Made by a program: the position numbers and the translations under genes
Shown here: positions 8,874-18,178 of the stretch, piece after piece
Numbering within the stretch: the stretch's first letter is position 1
Layout of the letters: every line of letters starts with the position of its first letter
Source: DASQPR01 sp963836775
GTDB taxonomy: Bacteria; Actinomycetota; Actinomycetes; Mycobacteriales; Micromonosporaceae
Reading direction: 5' to 3'
Assembly: GCA_963836775.1 (NCBI GenBank)
Contig: CAWIKR010000002.1
Location: 1,054,001 to 1,118,000 of the forward strand
DNA: 64,000 bases
Notes under the pieces: model-generated
The model's input: only the letters and a program-made list of their open reading frames with translations
The model's database searches: none
Told to the model about the DNA's origin: nothing

Positions 8874-9854
8874 TCAGTGCTGCTGGCCGGCTAGGACGGG
8901 CTCGCGGGGAGCGACGTCCACCTCGATCGGGGCGTCCGGCACGTTGCGTAGCTCATCGAGCCGCACCAGGCCGACACCAGCGGCGATCAGGACGCCGCCA
9001 AGCATCTGGACGGGTGTGGGCAGTTGCGCCAGGAACATCCAGGCGAAAATGACTGCGAAGACGACCTCGAAAAGCCCCAGGAACGATGACAGCCGGGCGC
9101 CCAGGATGCGCGCGGCGCTGATGCCCGTCAGGTAGGACACCACGGCGGCGATCAGCGACAGCCCGGCGACCGGCAGCAGCCAGCTCACCTCGTGGCCGCC
9201 GAATCGAACGGCGCCGAAGCTTGCGTGCATTGGCATCAGGCCGAGCAGTCCGACCGCGGCCAGAGCGACCGCACCGATCGCCATGCCGCCGCTGGCCAGC
9301 ACCAGGGCCGGCAGGCCGTCATCGGCGCGGGCGGAGAGCACGAAGTAGAGCGCCAGGCCAACGGCGGCGCCGAGACCCCAGAGCACGCCCGTGACCTGCA
9401 CGTGTTGCGTGCCGGTCAGATCCAGCACGCAGATCAGCCCAAGGATGGCGATGACCGACCCACCCAGCGTGAGTCGCCGTGGCCGCTGCCCGTGCATAGC
9501 CCACATCCAGATCACGACCAGCACCAGCCCGAGGTACTCCAGCAGGAGAGCGATGCCGACGGGCAAGTAGCGCACCGCGTTGAAGTAGCAGACTTGAGCG
9601 CCCGCGACCGCGAACAGGCCGTAGACCGCGATCATGCCCGCGCTGCCGCGCAGGGTCTGCCACCGGCCGCGCAGCGACAGGGCCGCGGGCAGCGCCAGGA
9701 CGAGGGCGGCGATGCCGATCCGGAACGTCACCGCGGCCACCGACGACCAACCGGCGTCCAGCAGCGTGCTGGCGAACGTGCCGGAAGTGGCAAAAGTCGC
9801 CGACGACAAGATCGCCAGCGCCACGCCGGAGCGGGCAGCCCCTGAACGGTTCAC
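8874..9854 (-). CDS. EamA/DMT-family transporter
   Basis: This protein of about 326 residues has ten predicted membrane helices and two EamA repeats (for example YNAVRYLPVGIALLLEY-type and GLFEVVFAVIFAWMFLAQLP segments). The start is decided by the ribosome-binding site: AAGGAGGT (complement at 9863-9870) lies 8 nt before the GTG at 9854, whereas the ATG at 9878 lies upstream of that site. It is divergent from the CGNR regulator with a short shared promoter, an arrangement that suggests the regulator controls it. Confidence 0.87.
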   Translation of the reverse strand: MNRSGAARSGVALAILSSATFATSGTFASTLLDAGWSSVAAVTFRIGIAALVLALPAALSLRGRWQTLRGSAGMIAVYGLFAVAGAQVCYFNAVRYLPVGIALLLEYLGLVLVVIWMWAMHGQRPRRLTLGGSVIAILGLICVLDLTGTQHVQVTGVLWGLGAAVGLALYFVLSARADDGLPALVLASGGMAIGAVALAAVGLLGLMPMHASFGAVRFGGHEVSWLLPVAGLSLIAAVVSYLTGISAARILGARLSSFLGLFEVVFAVIFAWMFLAQLPTPVQMLGGVLIAAGVGLVRLDELRNVPDAPIEVDVAPREPVLAGQQH

Positions 9855-9891
9855 GGCGTCCGACCTCCTTGATGTCATGGGCAAAAGCGTG

Positions 9892-9908
9892 TAACACTAA
9901 TGACACTA
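9892..9908. promoter_or_regulatory. direct repeat in the divergent EamA/CGNR promoter
   Basis: ACACTA occurs twice with a 9-bp period (9894-9899 and 9903-9908) in the ~80-bp region between the divergent starts. It is AT-richer than its surroundings and could be a -10 element, a regulator site, or both. Confidence 0.4.
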
Positions 9909-9933
9909 CCGGGCCGAGATGACAGGGGTCAAG

Positions 9934-10476
9934 ATGCTTTTTACCCATGACACCGAAGAGGCACTCGCCGCGGTCGTCGACTTGGTCAATTCGGACAGCG
10001 CTGACGGCGACACGTTGACCGCCGTCGAGGCACTGAACGCGTTGGTCGCGCGGCACGGCTGGACCGGGCGGCATGACCGCACCGAGGCCGAACTACAGGA
10101 GGTGCGAACTCTCCGGCGTCGGCTGCGACCGTTCTGGGAAGCCGACGAGTCAGGCGTGGTAGAGATCGTCAACGAGCTGCTCCGCGAGTCGTCTGCGCTG
10201 CCTCAACTCGTGCGACACGGCGCTGAGCCGTACCACCTGCACGCGACGACGCCGGACGCGCCGCTCGCGGTTCGGATGGCGGTCGAGGCCGCGTTGGCGT
10301 TCGCCGACGTCGTCCGCGCCGGCGAGCTGGACCGGCTGCGGATCTGCGCATACCCCACATGCGGCGACGTGCTGGTAGATCTGTCTAAGAACCGGTCGAA
10401 GCGATTCTGCGATGAGATCTGCGGCAATCGTGCAGCCGTCCATGCATACCGGTCGCGTAAGGCGGCGAAGACCTAG
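9934..10476 (+). CDS. CGNR zinc-finger / ABATE-domain regulator
   Basis: This 180-residue protein has an N-terminal ABATE domain (about residues 1-120) and a C-terminal CGNR zinc finger built from RICAYPTCGDVLVDLSKN and RFCDEICGNRAAVHAYRSRK (four cysteines). Such proteins are putative DNA-binding stress regulators in actinobacteria. The ATG at 9934 is preferred over 9919 because AGGGG sits 6 nt upstream and the domain starts there. It is divergent from an EamA transporter, its likely target. Confidence 0.88.
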   Translation: MLFTHDTEEALAAVVDLVNSDSADGDTLTAVEALNALVARHGWTGRHDRTEAELQEVRTLRRRLRPFWEADESGVVEIVNELLRESSALPQLVRHGAEPYHLHATTPDAPLAVRMAVEAALAFADVVRAGELDRLRICAYPTCGDVLVDLSKNRSKRFCDEICGNRAAVHAYRSRKAAKT

Positions 10477-10553
10477 AGCTGCGGCGCGGCCGATGATTGA
10501 TCTGCGGTAGAGGCTAGTTGGCGGCCGACCGCCGGCGCACCAGTGCGTGAGCA

Positions 10554-10589
10554 AAACGCCCGCTTGGAGTGATCTCCAAGCGGGCGTTT
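10554..10589 (-). terminator. strong intrinsic terminator downstream of tRNA-Met
   Basis: A perfect 16-bp stem (AAACGCCCGCTTGGAG / CTCCAAGCGGGCGTTT) with a 4-nt loop begins just downstream of the tRNA on the minus strand. The AAAC/GTTT ends give a U-rich 3' flank in both orientations. Confidence 0.85.
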
Positions 10590-10596
10590 CTCGTTG

Positions 10597-10670
10597 TAGC
10601 GGGGACAGGATTTGAACCTGCGACCTCTGGGTTATGAGCCCAGCGAGCTACCGAGCTGCTCCACCCCGCG
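10597..10670 (-). tRNA. initiator tRNA-Met (anticodon CAT)
   Basis: The reverse complement folds as a cloverleaf beginning CGCGGGG, with anticodon loop CTCATAA and T-arm GGTTCAAATCC. Two features identify the initiator: three consecutive G:C pairs below the anticodon loop (GGG/CCC) and an unpaired first base (C1 opposite U72). The CCA end is not encoded. A strong terminator follows. Confidence 0.95.
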
Positions 10671-10817
10671 TCGGTTTCTAAACACTAGCGCACCCCTGGC
10701 GGAGCTGCCAAACGGGTATCCCGGCGATCTGTGTGACCATGATCATGAAGCCCAAGCCACGCCAGGGCGTGGTAAACGCTTCGCGATCATGTATCGCGCG
10801 TGACTACGCTCCTGACC

Positions 10818-11817
10818 ATGTCGGAGCGCAAGATCGCGTACGCGAAGGCGAGCAGCGAATTGGCCAGACTCAGCGACTCCGACCTGATCGCGCAGCTGGA
10901 GCAGGCCACGGCGCTCGGCGAGGGCATCGGCGGCCCGACCTACCGCCTGGATGTCGCAGGGGTGCCGACCTTCGTCAAACGGATCCCGTTGACCGAACTC
11001 GAGCAGCAGAACCCGATGAGCACGGCCAACATCTTTGATCTTCCGACCCATTACCAGTACGGCGTCGGATCGGCCGGCTTCGGCGCCTGGCGCGAACTGC
11101 GGGCCCACCTGATGACGACCGAATGGGTCCTCGCCGGCACGTCCCCCAGCTTCCCGCTGCTCTACCACTGGCGGGTGCTGTCGCGGGAACCGCAGGCGAC
11201 CGACAATGCCTGGTGGCACGAGCGCTGGGAACACAACGCCCAGATCGACGCCCGGCACCAGGCGATTGACCGGGCCACCGCCAGCATCGTGGTGTTTCTC
11301 GAATTCGCGCCGGATCATGTGCACGAGTGGCTGCACGATCACCCGGACGCTCTGGAACGGGTCGAGACCGAGCTGCTGGAAGCGGTCGACGTGATGAACC
11401 GCAACGGGCTGCTGCACTTCGACGCGCACTTCAACAATGTGATGGCCGATGACGACCGGATCTACATCACCGACTTCGGCCTGGCAACCTGCACGCAGTT
11501 CGAGCTATCGGCCGCCGAGCGGACATTCGTCGCCAGTCACCGGGCCTACGACCGGGCCATGAGCTCACTGATGCTGGCGATGACCTCGGCACGACTCGAC
11601 GGACACGCCGAACCGGTCGACCATGTCCGGCGAGTCGCCGACGGCGGCGGACCGCCGAGGGGGCGGACCCGCCGAGGGTGGCGGACCCGCCGATGGCGTT
11701 CTGGCCCGGCACGCGGCCGCGGCGGTCGTCCTGCACGACTTCTTCGAGGCACTGCAGGCGTCGAAACGATCTGCGTACCCCGAAGAAGCCATCGAAGCGG
11801 CGTTAGCCGCCCGGTGA
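10818..11817 (+). pseudogene. protein-kinase-like phosphotransferase, frameshifted near the C-terminus
   Basis: A small atypical kinase: a nucleotide-binding lobe with TYRLDVAGVPTFVKRI, catalytic loop GLLHFDAHFNNVM and the DFGLA metal-binding motif near residues 195-222. From the ATG at 10818 the frame runs normally to about 11640. Coding potential then moves to the +1 frame, which ends ADGVLARHAA...HDFFEALQASKR and stops at 11817. The break lies in an 18-bp repeat whose first copy is 16 bp, or equally in a five-G run at 11659-11663 with one extra G. The repaired protein would be about 332 residues. If the frame is genuinely broken, the uncorrected ORF continues to 11891 with an aberrant tail. 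Its 3' end overlaps the convergent UPF0182 gene by 15 bp. Confidence 0.75.
11646..11697 (+). repeat. 18-bp coding tandem repeat with a short first copy
   Basis: Three copies of GGCGGACCCGCCGAGGGT-like sequence lie at 11646-11661 (16 bp), 11662-11679 (18 bp) and 11680-11697 (18 bp). Read in the corrected frame they encode GGPAEG, GGPAEG and GGPADG. The missing 2 bp of copy 1 exactly account for the frame change. Confidence 0.8.
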
Positions 11818-14721
11818 GGCCGTTGGAGTCGGTGCCGGCGCCGAGCCCTTTGCCTTGTTGTATTCATCGACCGCGGCCTGCAGTTCCTTGAGCGCATTGC
11901 CGTAGGCGGCGAAATCGCCGGCGGTCTGCGCCTTCTGCAGATCCTGCAGCGCCTTGTTGATCTTCCCGACCGCGGCCGAGAGGGCGTTGTTTGTGGTGCC
12001 CGGGTTGGTGGCCGGCGGCGTCACCGTCGGCTGGCCGGTCTTCGCCTGATTCAGCAGATCCGCGATGCCCTCATCGACCGTGTCCGCGAAGCTGACGTAG
12101 TCGCCGTAGGCCATCAGGATCTTCTTCAGCTGCGGATAGGTGTTGGTCCCGGTCTGGCCGCTGGCTCCGGACTGGATATAGAGCGGCTCCACATAGAGCA
12201 TGCCGCCGCCGATCGGCAGGGACAGCAGGTTGCCGAAGGCCGCGCTGCTGCCGAACAGAGTCAGTTGGCTCTTCACATCCGCCGGCGCCACCATCTTCTG
12301 CTGTGCGAGCTGTGGTCCGTTCACCGTCTGTTGCTGGTTGTTCGGCACCTCCAGGATCTGCAGCGTCGGCTTGCCGTTGACGTACGAACCGCTGATCAAT
12401 GCCTGCAGATTCTGACGATTCACCGGCGTCATCGCGGTCACCAGCTGGAATGTGGTCGACGCCTGGCCTGGCATCTGCGTCAGCAGGTAGTACGGCGGCT
12501 GCTTCACGTCCGCGTTGCTCTGCGTCGGATCCGGCGGAACCTGCCAGAAGTCCTGCTTGGAGTAGAAGCCGGCAGAGTCCGTGACGTGGAACCGGGCCAG
12601 CAGCTCGCGCTGCACCTTGAACTGGTCCTCCGGGTAGCGGAAGTGCGCGGCCAACTCCGGCGGGGTGTCCGACTCGGGCTGGATCACGTCGCCGCCGAAT
12701 GCCTTGTTCCAGGCATCCCGGATCGGGTCCTGGCCGAACGCGTAGAGCTTCACGGTGCCGTCGTAGGCGTCGACGGTGGCCTTCACCGAGTTGTTCAGAT
12801 AGTTGATGTTCTCCTCGGCCTGAGTTGCCACGCCCTCGCCGACCTGGGCGTCCGAGGTGGCCGAGCGCAGGTCGACCTGAGTCGAGTAGGGATACGTCGA
12901 CGCGGTGGTGTAGCCGTCAAGAACCCACGTGATCCGGCCGTTGACGACCGCCGGATAGGGATCGCCGTCGACGGTCAGCCACGGCGCGATCTTCTCGACC
13001 CGTTCCCGCGGGTCCCGGACGTAGAGCACCTTGCTGTTGTGGTTGAAGACGCTGGAGATCAGGAAGTTCTTTTCCTTGTACTTGTACGCGTAGAGCAGCC
13101 GGCGCCAGTAGGACCCGACCGATACGCCGCCAGTGCCGTTATAGGTGACGTATTCGTCGCCGCCGCTGCCGCCGCCGGGCCGGTCGAACTCCACCGGCGA
13201 TTCGCCGGTGTCGCGGCCGACCACCGCGTAGGACCCCATACCTTCGCCGTAGTAGATCCGCGATTCCCCGGCCGGGATCTGGTCAGCGGGCGATTGGCAG
13301 GACTCGTTCGGCGAGGCACCCTCTATCTGCGACTCGGCACCGAGGAATCCCGAGACGAAATACGGAACGCCCAAGCACACCGTCTTGTTCGCGGGTGCGG
13401 CGACGAACCCGTACCCATGGGTGTAGATGGTGTGGGTGTTTTGCCAGTTCCACGCTTGGCCCTGGCCGCTGTTGTAGTCCAGCTCGCGGATGCCGACGAC
13501 GTAGTCCTGGGTCTTGCCGTTGATGGTGTAGCGGTCGATGTCCAGCTTCTTACCGAAGTCGTAGAAGCCGCGGACCTGCTGCAACTGGGTGAAGGTGTCG
13601 GCGACCACCGCCGGGTCCAGCAGGCGGATGTTCGGCACCGTGTCGGTGTCGCTGGCCAGCGTCGCCGGCGGTGTCTGGTTCGCCGATGAGTACGGCGTCG
13701 TCGTGGCGATGTTCAGCCCGAAGGCCTGGCGGGTCGCGTCGACGCTGCGCTGGATGTAAGTGGCTTCCTTGTCCCGGGTGTTCGGGTTGACCTGGAACGT
13801 CTGCACCGCCCACGGATAGATGCCGCCGACCGCGATCGCCGCGACCACCAGCAGTCCGAGCGCCATCCCGGGCCACACCAGGTTGCGCACCCAGGCGTTG
13901 GAGAAGACCAGGATCGCCACCGCGACGATGACCGAGATCCACATCAGGATCTGCTTGGCCGGCAGCAGCGCGTTGACATCGGTGAAGCCGGCGCCCCAGA
14001 GATTGATGTTCGAGTTGTGGCTCAGCACCAGCGCCCGCCGGTCCAGGATGTAGGCCACGGCCTTCAGCCCCACGAACAGCGCGACCAGCGTCGACAGATG
14101 CACCCTGGCGGCGGTCGTCATCCGGTCGCCCTCGCCCTGCAGCCGGATGCCGCCGAACAGGTAGTGCACCGCCAGCGCCGCGAACAGCGACAGGAAGATG
14201 GTGGTAAACCCGACGCCGAGGAGATAACGCCAGAACGGGAACCGGAAGATATACCACCCGACATCGACGCCGAACTGCGCATCTTTCACGCCGAACGACC
14301 CGCCGTTGCGGAACAGCAGCCAGCGCTGCCACTGGCCCTGCCCGGACAGGCCGGCGAACAGGCCGATGAAGCCGGTGATCACGCCGATCCACAGCCCGAT
14401 CCGGGGCTGGAAGATCATTCGATAGCGGTCCAGGGCGTGCTGCTCCGCCGACCGCGGACGCAGCAATGGCCGCAGCCGGTATGCGAGATAGAGGTTGCCG
14501 CCGACGATGCCGGCCATCAGCGCACCGAAAACGAAGAACAGCCCGATCCGCGTCCAGAGCATGGTGCTGTAGACGCGCGTGTAGTGGACTTCCTTGAACC
14601 ACAAGCGATCGGTCAGGATGTCGACCAACCCGCCGGCCAGCAGCAGCAACACGGCCAGCGTCACGGCGCCGACCAGGAAGAGCCGACCGCGCCTGCTGAC
14701 CCGCGGCATGGGTGAACGCAT
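11803..14721 (-). CDS. UPF0182 family integral membrane protein
   Basis: This very large protein (about 972 residues) belongs to UPF0182 (COG1615), nearly universal in actinobacteria (mycobacterial Rv0064 type). It has about seven hydrophobic helices in the first ~300 residues, a large extracytoplasmic region (SVDATRQAFGL, YTHGYGFVAAP, DEYVTYNGTGG) and a proline/threonine-rich C-terminal tail. The function is unknown. The ATG at 14721 is preferred, with further in-frame starts at 14727 and 14709. It converges on the kinase-like gene and its stop overlaps that gene's 3' end. Confidence 0.92.
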   Translation of the reverse strand: MRSPMPRVSRRGRLFLVGAVTLAVLLLLAGGLVDILTDRLWFKEVHYTRVYSTMLWTRIGLFFVFGALMAGIVGGNLYLAYRLRPLLRPRSAEQHALDRYRMIFQPRIGLWIGVITGFIGLFAGLSGQGQWQRWLLFRNGGSFGVKDAQFGVDVGWYIFRFPFWRYLLGVGFTTIFLSLFAALAVHYLFGGIRLQGEGDRMTTAARVHLSTLVALFVGLKAVAYILDRRALVLSHNSNINLWGAGFTDVNALLPAKQILMWISVIVAVAILVFSNAWVRNLVWPGMALGLLVVAAIAVGGIYPWAVQTFQVNPNTRDKEATYIQRSVDATRQAFGLNIATTTPYSSANQTPPATLASDTDTVPNIRLLDPAVVADTFTQLQQVRGFYDFGKKLDIDRYTINGKTQDYVVGIRELDYNSGQGQAWNWQNTHTIYTHGYGFVAAPANKTVCLGVPYFVSGFLGAESQIEGASPNESCQSPADQIPAGESRIYYGEGMGSYAVVGRDTGESPVEFDRPGGGSGGDEYVTYNGTGGVSVGSYWRRLLYAYKYKEKNFLISSVFNHNSKVLYVRDPRERVEKIAPWLTVDGDPYPAVVNGRITWVLDGYTTASTYPYSTQVDLRSATSDAQVGEGVATQAEENINYLNNSVKATVDAYDGTVKLYAFGQDPIRDAWNKAFGGDVIQPESDTPPELAAHFRYPEDQFKVQRELLARFHVTDSAGFYSKQDFWQVPPDPTQSNADVKQPPYYLLTQMPGQASTTFQLVTAMTPVNRQNLQALISGSYVNGKPTLQILEVPNNQQQTVNGPQLAQQKMVAPADVKSQLTLFGSSAAFGNLLSLPIGGGMLYVEPLYIQSGASGQTGTNTYPQLKKILMAYGDYVSFADTVDEGIADLLNQAKTGQPTVTPPATNPGTTNNALSAAVGKINKALQDLQKAQTAGDFAAYGNALKELQAAVDEYNKAKGSAPAPTPTASPGG

Positions 14722-14960
14722 TACCACTCTGTCCGCCTCGCCAATTGCCTACGGCCGCCGCGGCGGCCCTGGTACGGCCGCCGAAACGGCCGCGGCGCCT
14801 GCTCCGGAATCCCCGCCGCCGCACTGTGGCCGCTGCCGGGGTGCCAGGACCAGGCTCCTTGAGAGATCCAGACTACGAGGTCTGTCCAGCGACTGCCGCC
14901 AACCGGCCGGACGGTATTCGCTGGGAACTCGTTTAAGGCGAGCGGCCGGCTACCGCGCGA

Positions 14961-15986
14961 TCACTTCGTGCAGAGAGCCGGCTGCTGCCCGTCCCGGATC
15001 TGCTGCAGCGCCTTGAGCGCGTCGTCGATCGTGCTGACCTTGATGAGTTCAAGGCCCTTCACCGGGTGGCCGAGTGCCTCGGTGCAGTTGTCCGCCGGGG
15101 TCAGGAACACACGAGCGCCGGCGTCGTGGGCCGCCACCAACTTCTGCGGGATGCCGCCGATCGAGCCGACGTTGCCGTCGTCGTCCATGGTTCCGGTGCC
15201 CGCGATGATCTTGCCGCCGGTCAGGTCGGCGGGGTCGAGCTTGTCGATGATGCCGAGCGTGAACATCAGGCCGGCGCTCGGACCGCCGACGTTGTCGAGG
15301 TCGAACGTGACTTTGATCGGGGACGGCTGTTCCTGAGACAGTTCGAGACCGACCTGGGGCGGAGCACCGTCCTTGCCGGCCGCGGACGTGACCTCGGTCT
15401 GCTGCGCCTGGCCGTTACGGGTGAAGTCGACCTTGAACGTGGTGCCGGCCGGCTTGGCCCGGATCGTGTTGATCGCGTCCTGACTGGACAGGAGCTTCTG
15501 GCCGTTGATCGACGTGATGATGTCGCCGGTCTGGAACTTGCCGGCCGCCGGCATCCCGCCGACCACCTTGTCCACCTTCACCTGGACCGGGTAGCCCTCG
15601 TGCCGCAGCGCCACCGTGACCGCGGACGCCTGCGAGTTCTTGAAGTCGTCGGCGCTCTGCTGGTCACTTTGCTGCTGGGTCTGACCCTCCGGAATGAGGA
15701 CTTCCCGCGGCACCGTGGCGTCGTCCTTGTTCAGCCACGACTTGATCACGTCGAACGTGCTCATGCCCTGCAGCTCGCCGATGGTCACCATCCGCATCTG
15801 GCCATCGGACTTGGTCGCCGGCGCGCCGCTGACGGTGATCAGCGCCTTGCCCTTGGCTTGGCCCAGAGTGTCGAAGGTGGGTCCGGGCTCGATGGTGATG
15901 TATTTGACCGGCGCGTTCCACGCCAGCACGACGAGGGCGATGAGCAGCGCAATGCCGGCGGTCAGAGTGGTCGCGCGACGGTTCAT
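14961..15986 (-). CDS. YlbL-type PDZ / Lon-like serine protease
   Basis: This 341-residue membrane-anchored protease has one N-terminal helix (residues ~9-24), a PDZ domain (about 125-205: GYPVQVKVDKVVGGMPAAGK, DIITSINGQKL) and a C-terminal Lon (S16) proteolytic domain. The catalytic dyad is visible as Ser in GGPSAGLMF and Lys in IPQK. Relatives act in membrane-protein quality control. The 233 bp between this gene and UPF0182 contains no ORF I can support. The start is divergent from the zinc metalloprotease at 16061. Confidence 0.92.
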   Translation of the reverse strand: MNRRATTLTAGIALLIALVVLAWNAPVKYITIEPGPTFDTLGQAKGKALITVSGAPATKSDGQMRMVTIGELQGMSTFDVIKSWLNKDDATVPREVLIPEGQTQQQSDQQSADDFKNSQASAVTVALRHEGYPVQVKVDKVVGGMPAAGKFQTGDIITSINGQKLLSSQDAINTIRAKPAGTTFKVDFTRNGQAQQTEVTSAAGKDGAPPQVGLELSQEQPSPIKVTFDLDNVGGPSAGLMFTLGIIDKLDPADLTGGKIIAGTGTMDDDGNVGSIGGIPQKLVAAHDAGARVFLTPADNCTEALGHPVKGLELIKVSTIDDALKALQQIRDGQQPALCTK

Positions 15987-16047
15987 GGCGCGAGCCTATC
16001 CGCTCCGCTGTGCGCGAAGCAGATGGGCCGCGGCTGCGCCGACCGCG

Positions 16048-16053
16048 TACTGT
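16048..16053 (+). promoter_or_regulatory. -10 element for a leaderless transcript
   Basis: TACTGT fits the actinobacterial TANNNT -10 and ends 7 nt before the GTG at 16061, so the transcript would begin at the start codon. No Shine-Dalgarno is present. Confidence 0.6.
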
Positions 16054-16060
16054 CGACAAC

Positions 16061-17560
16061 GTGCCTGATGTACCTTTCGGATTCCAGATGCCCGGCGGCA
16101 TGCCCGATCCCAACGACCCCGCGTCCATGCAGCAGTTCCTGAACCAGGTGCAGCAGATGTTCTCGGGGATGACCGGCGACGGTCCGGTGAACTGGGATCT
16201 GGCCAAGCAGATCGCGCTCGCGTCGCTGACCACGCCGCCGGGAGGCATGCCCGGAATGGGCCCGATCGGCACGTTCGGTGGCCAACTGCCGATGGGTTTC
16301 GGCGTTCCCACCGAGGAGCCGGCCGAGGACACCACTGCTGAGATTCCCGCCGAGGAAGCACCAACGGCACCTGGCGATCCAGCAGTGACACCACTCGAAC
16401 GCCATCAGGTCACCGAAAACCTGCGACTCGCCGATCTCTGGCTGGAGGACGCCACCGCGCTGCCATCCGGCATCAGCATGACCGAGGCGTGGAAGCGCTC
16501 GGAGTGGATCAACAACACCATTTCGATCTGGCAGAAGCTGTGCGATCCGGTCGCCGGCCGGATGGTGGCGGCGATGGGCGATCTGGTCCCGGAGGAGATG
16601 CGCGATCAGCTCGGCCCGATGTCGTCGATGGTGGCGGCCCTCGGTGGCGCGCTCTTCGGCGGCCAGCTGGGGCAGGCCCTCGGCTCGCTCGCCGCGGAGG
16701 TGCTGAGCACCGGCGACATCGGACTGCCGCTCGGACCGGCGGGCACCGCCGCGCTGGTTCCGGCCAACATCACGGCGTACGGCGAGGGGCTGTCGCTGGA
16801 GCCGTCCGAGGTGCTGCTCTATGTCGCGCTCCGGGAAGCCGCGCACCAGCGCCTGTTCAGCCACGTGCCGTGGCTGCGCGCGCATGTGCTGGGCGCCGTT
16901 GAGGCCTACGCAGCCGGGATCAAGGTCAACCGGGACGCGATCGAAGAAGCGATGGGCAATATCGATCCGGCGAATCCGGAGAGCATGCAGGACCTCGCGC
17001 TGGAGGGCATCTTCAGCCCGGACGACACCCCGGAGCAGAAGTCGGCGCTGAACCGGCTGGAAACCACGCTGGCACTGATCGAGGGTTGGGTGGCGCATGT
17101 GGTGGAGACCGGCGCCGGCGATCGGCTGCCGAATATCGCGGCTCTCGCCGAGACGTTCCGCCGCCGTCGCGCCGCCGGTGGCCCGGCCGAGCAGACCTTC
17201 GGCGCGCTGGTCGGGCTGGAACTACGGCCGCGCCGGCTGCGCGAGGCTACGGCGCTGTGGGCGGCGCTCACCGAACACCGCGGGATCTCCGGCAGGGACA
17301 GCATCTGGGACCACCCCGATCTGCTGCCGACCGCCGACGACTTCGCGGATCCGCAGGCCTACGCCCAGTCCCAGCTGGACTTCGGCAACATCGAGGACCT
17401 CTTCAACTCGATTCCGCCGGCCGAGGAACCAGGTGCGGCCACGGAATCGGCTGAGGGCTCGGCTGCGGATTCGGGCACGGACGAGCCGGCGAGCGGGTCC
17501 GGCGAGCAGCTCGGCACCGACGAGTCGAAGCCGGACGACGGCGAGACGCCGAAGTCCTAG
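16061..17560 (+). CDS. zinc-dependent metalloprotease (DUF2342 family)
   Basis: This 499-residue actinobacterial protein has a glycine/methionine-rich N-terminus, a central domain (GGALFGGQLGQALGSLAAEVL, typical of the family) and the metal-binding helix LREAAHQRLFSHVPWL near residues 255-270. An acidic, low-complexity tail follows residue ~455. The family is annotated as putative zinc proteases, with no established substrate that I know of. The GTG at 16061 is chosen because a TANNNT -10 lies 7 nt upstream and the family N-terminus begins there. Its stop shares CTAG with the convergent downstream gene. Confidence 0.88.
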   Translation: MPDVPFGFQMPGGMPDPNDPASMQQFLNQVQQMFSGMTGDGPVNWDLAKQIALASLTTPPGGMPGMGPIGTFGGQLPMGFGVPTEEPAEDTTAEIPAEEAPTAPGDPAVTPLERHQVTENLRLADLWLEDATALPSGISMTEAWKRSEWINNTISIWQKLCDPVAGRMVAAMGDLVPEEMRDQLGPMSSMVAALGGALFGGQLGQALGSLAAEVLSTGDIGLPLGPAGTAALVPANITAYGEGLSLEPSEVLLYVALREAAHQRLFSHVPWLRAHVLGAVEAYAAGIKVNRDAIEEAMGNIDPANPESMQDLALEGIFSPDDTPEQKSALNRLETTLALIEGWVAHVVETGAGDRLPNIAALAETFRRRRAAGGPAEQTFGALVGLELRPRRLREATALWAALTEHRGISGRDSIWDHPDLLPTADDFADPQAYAQSQLDFGNIEDLFNSIPPAEEPGAATESAEGSAADSGTDEPASGSGEQLGTDESKPDDGETPKS

Positions 17561-18174
17561 CGGTTCGCGAGCACGCCGCGGCTGAGCAGGGCGCGGGTGG
17601 CGTCCCAGCCATCCAGATCCGGGTCGAGCCGATTCAGCGCGTCCGGCGTACGCAGACGATGCCAGCCAGGTGTTCCGATGATCTCGTTGGCCGCGGGAGC
17701 CGCCGCGCGGATGCTCTGCACCGTCGCCGTGTCCAAGTCCACAGCCGGCAGCCAGGTCGGCATCGGCAGCCGGGCGGCGAGCCCGAGCAGTCCGGCCGGA
17801 TCGCCGGCGGCCGGAGCCGCTGCGGCATCCCGGGTGGTCAGCGGGCGCAGCAGCTTGGCGATCAGCATGCCAGGCAGGTCCGGCGCATCGGCGGCGATGA
17901 TCGCGGCCTGCTCGAAGCCATCGGCCGCGGCGGCCTCCAGAACCGATGCCACGGTCGGCTGAGCCAACGCGTACACCCTCATCCCGGGCCAGGCCACGGC
18001 GGCGGCGAAGTCGCGGTCCGAGGTCTCCACCGCGAGCGCCGGCTCCACCTCGGCCAGGGTCGCCAGAAGATCGATCGCGTCGTCCGCGAGCGCTCGGCGC
18101 CACGCCCGCGGATCCAGGCCCGGCGGGGTCCAGGTCGGGGCCATCAGCGGTACGACGACAACGCGGCGAGTCAC
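17557..18174 (-). CDS. conserved hypothetical protein (glycosyltransferase-A-like, weak)
   Basis: The 205-residue product is alanine-rich. The segment AAIIAADAPDLPGMLIAKLL and the C-terminal TVQSIRAAAPAANEIIGTPGW are faintly reminiscent of DUF2064/nucleotidyl-sugar-transferase-like folds, but no catalytic motif is secure, so I assign no function. The GTG start at 18174 lies 4 nt after the stop of the M48-type metallopeptidase, implying translational coupling. Its stop codon overlaps that of the zinc metalloprotease in a shared CTAG. Confidence 0.7.
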   Translation of the reverse strand: MTRRVVVVPLMAPTWTPPGLDPRAWRRALADDAIDLLATLAEVEPALAVETSDRDFAAAVAWPGMRVYALAQPTVASVLEAAAADGFEQAAIIAADAPDLPGMLIAKLLRPLTTRDAAAAPAAGDPAGLLGLAARLPMPTWLPAVDLDTATVQSIRAAAPAANEIIGTPGWHRLRTPDALNRLDPDLDGWDATRALLSRGVLANR

Positions 18175-18178
18175 GACA

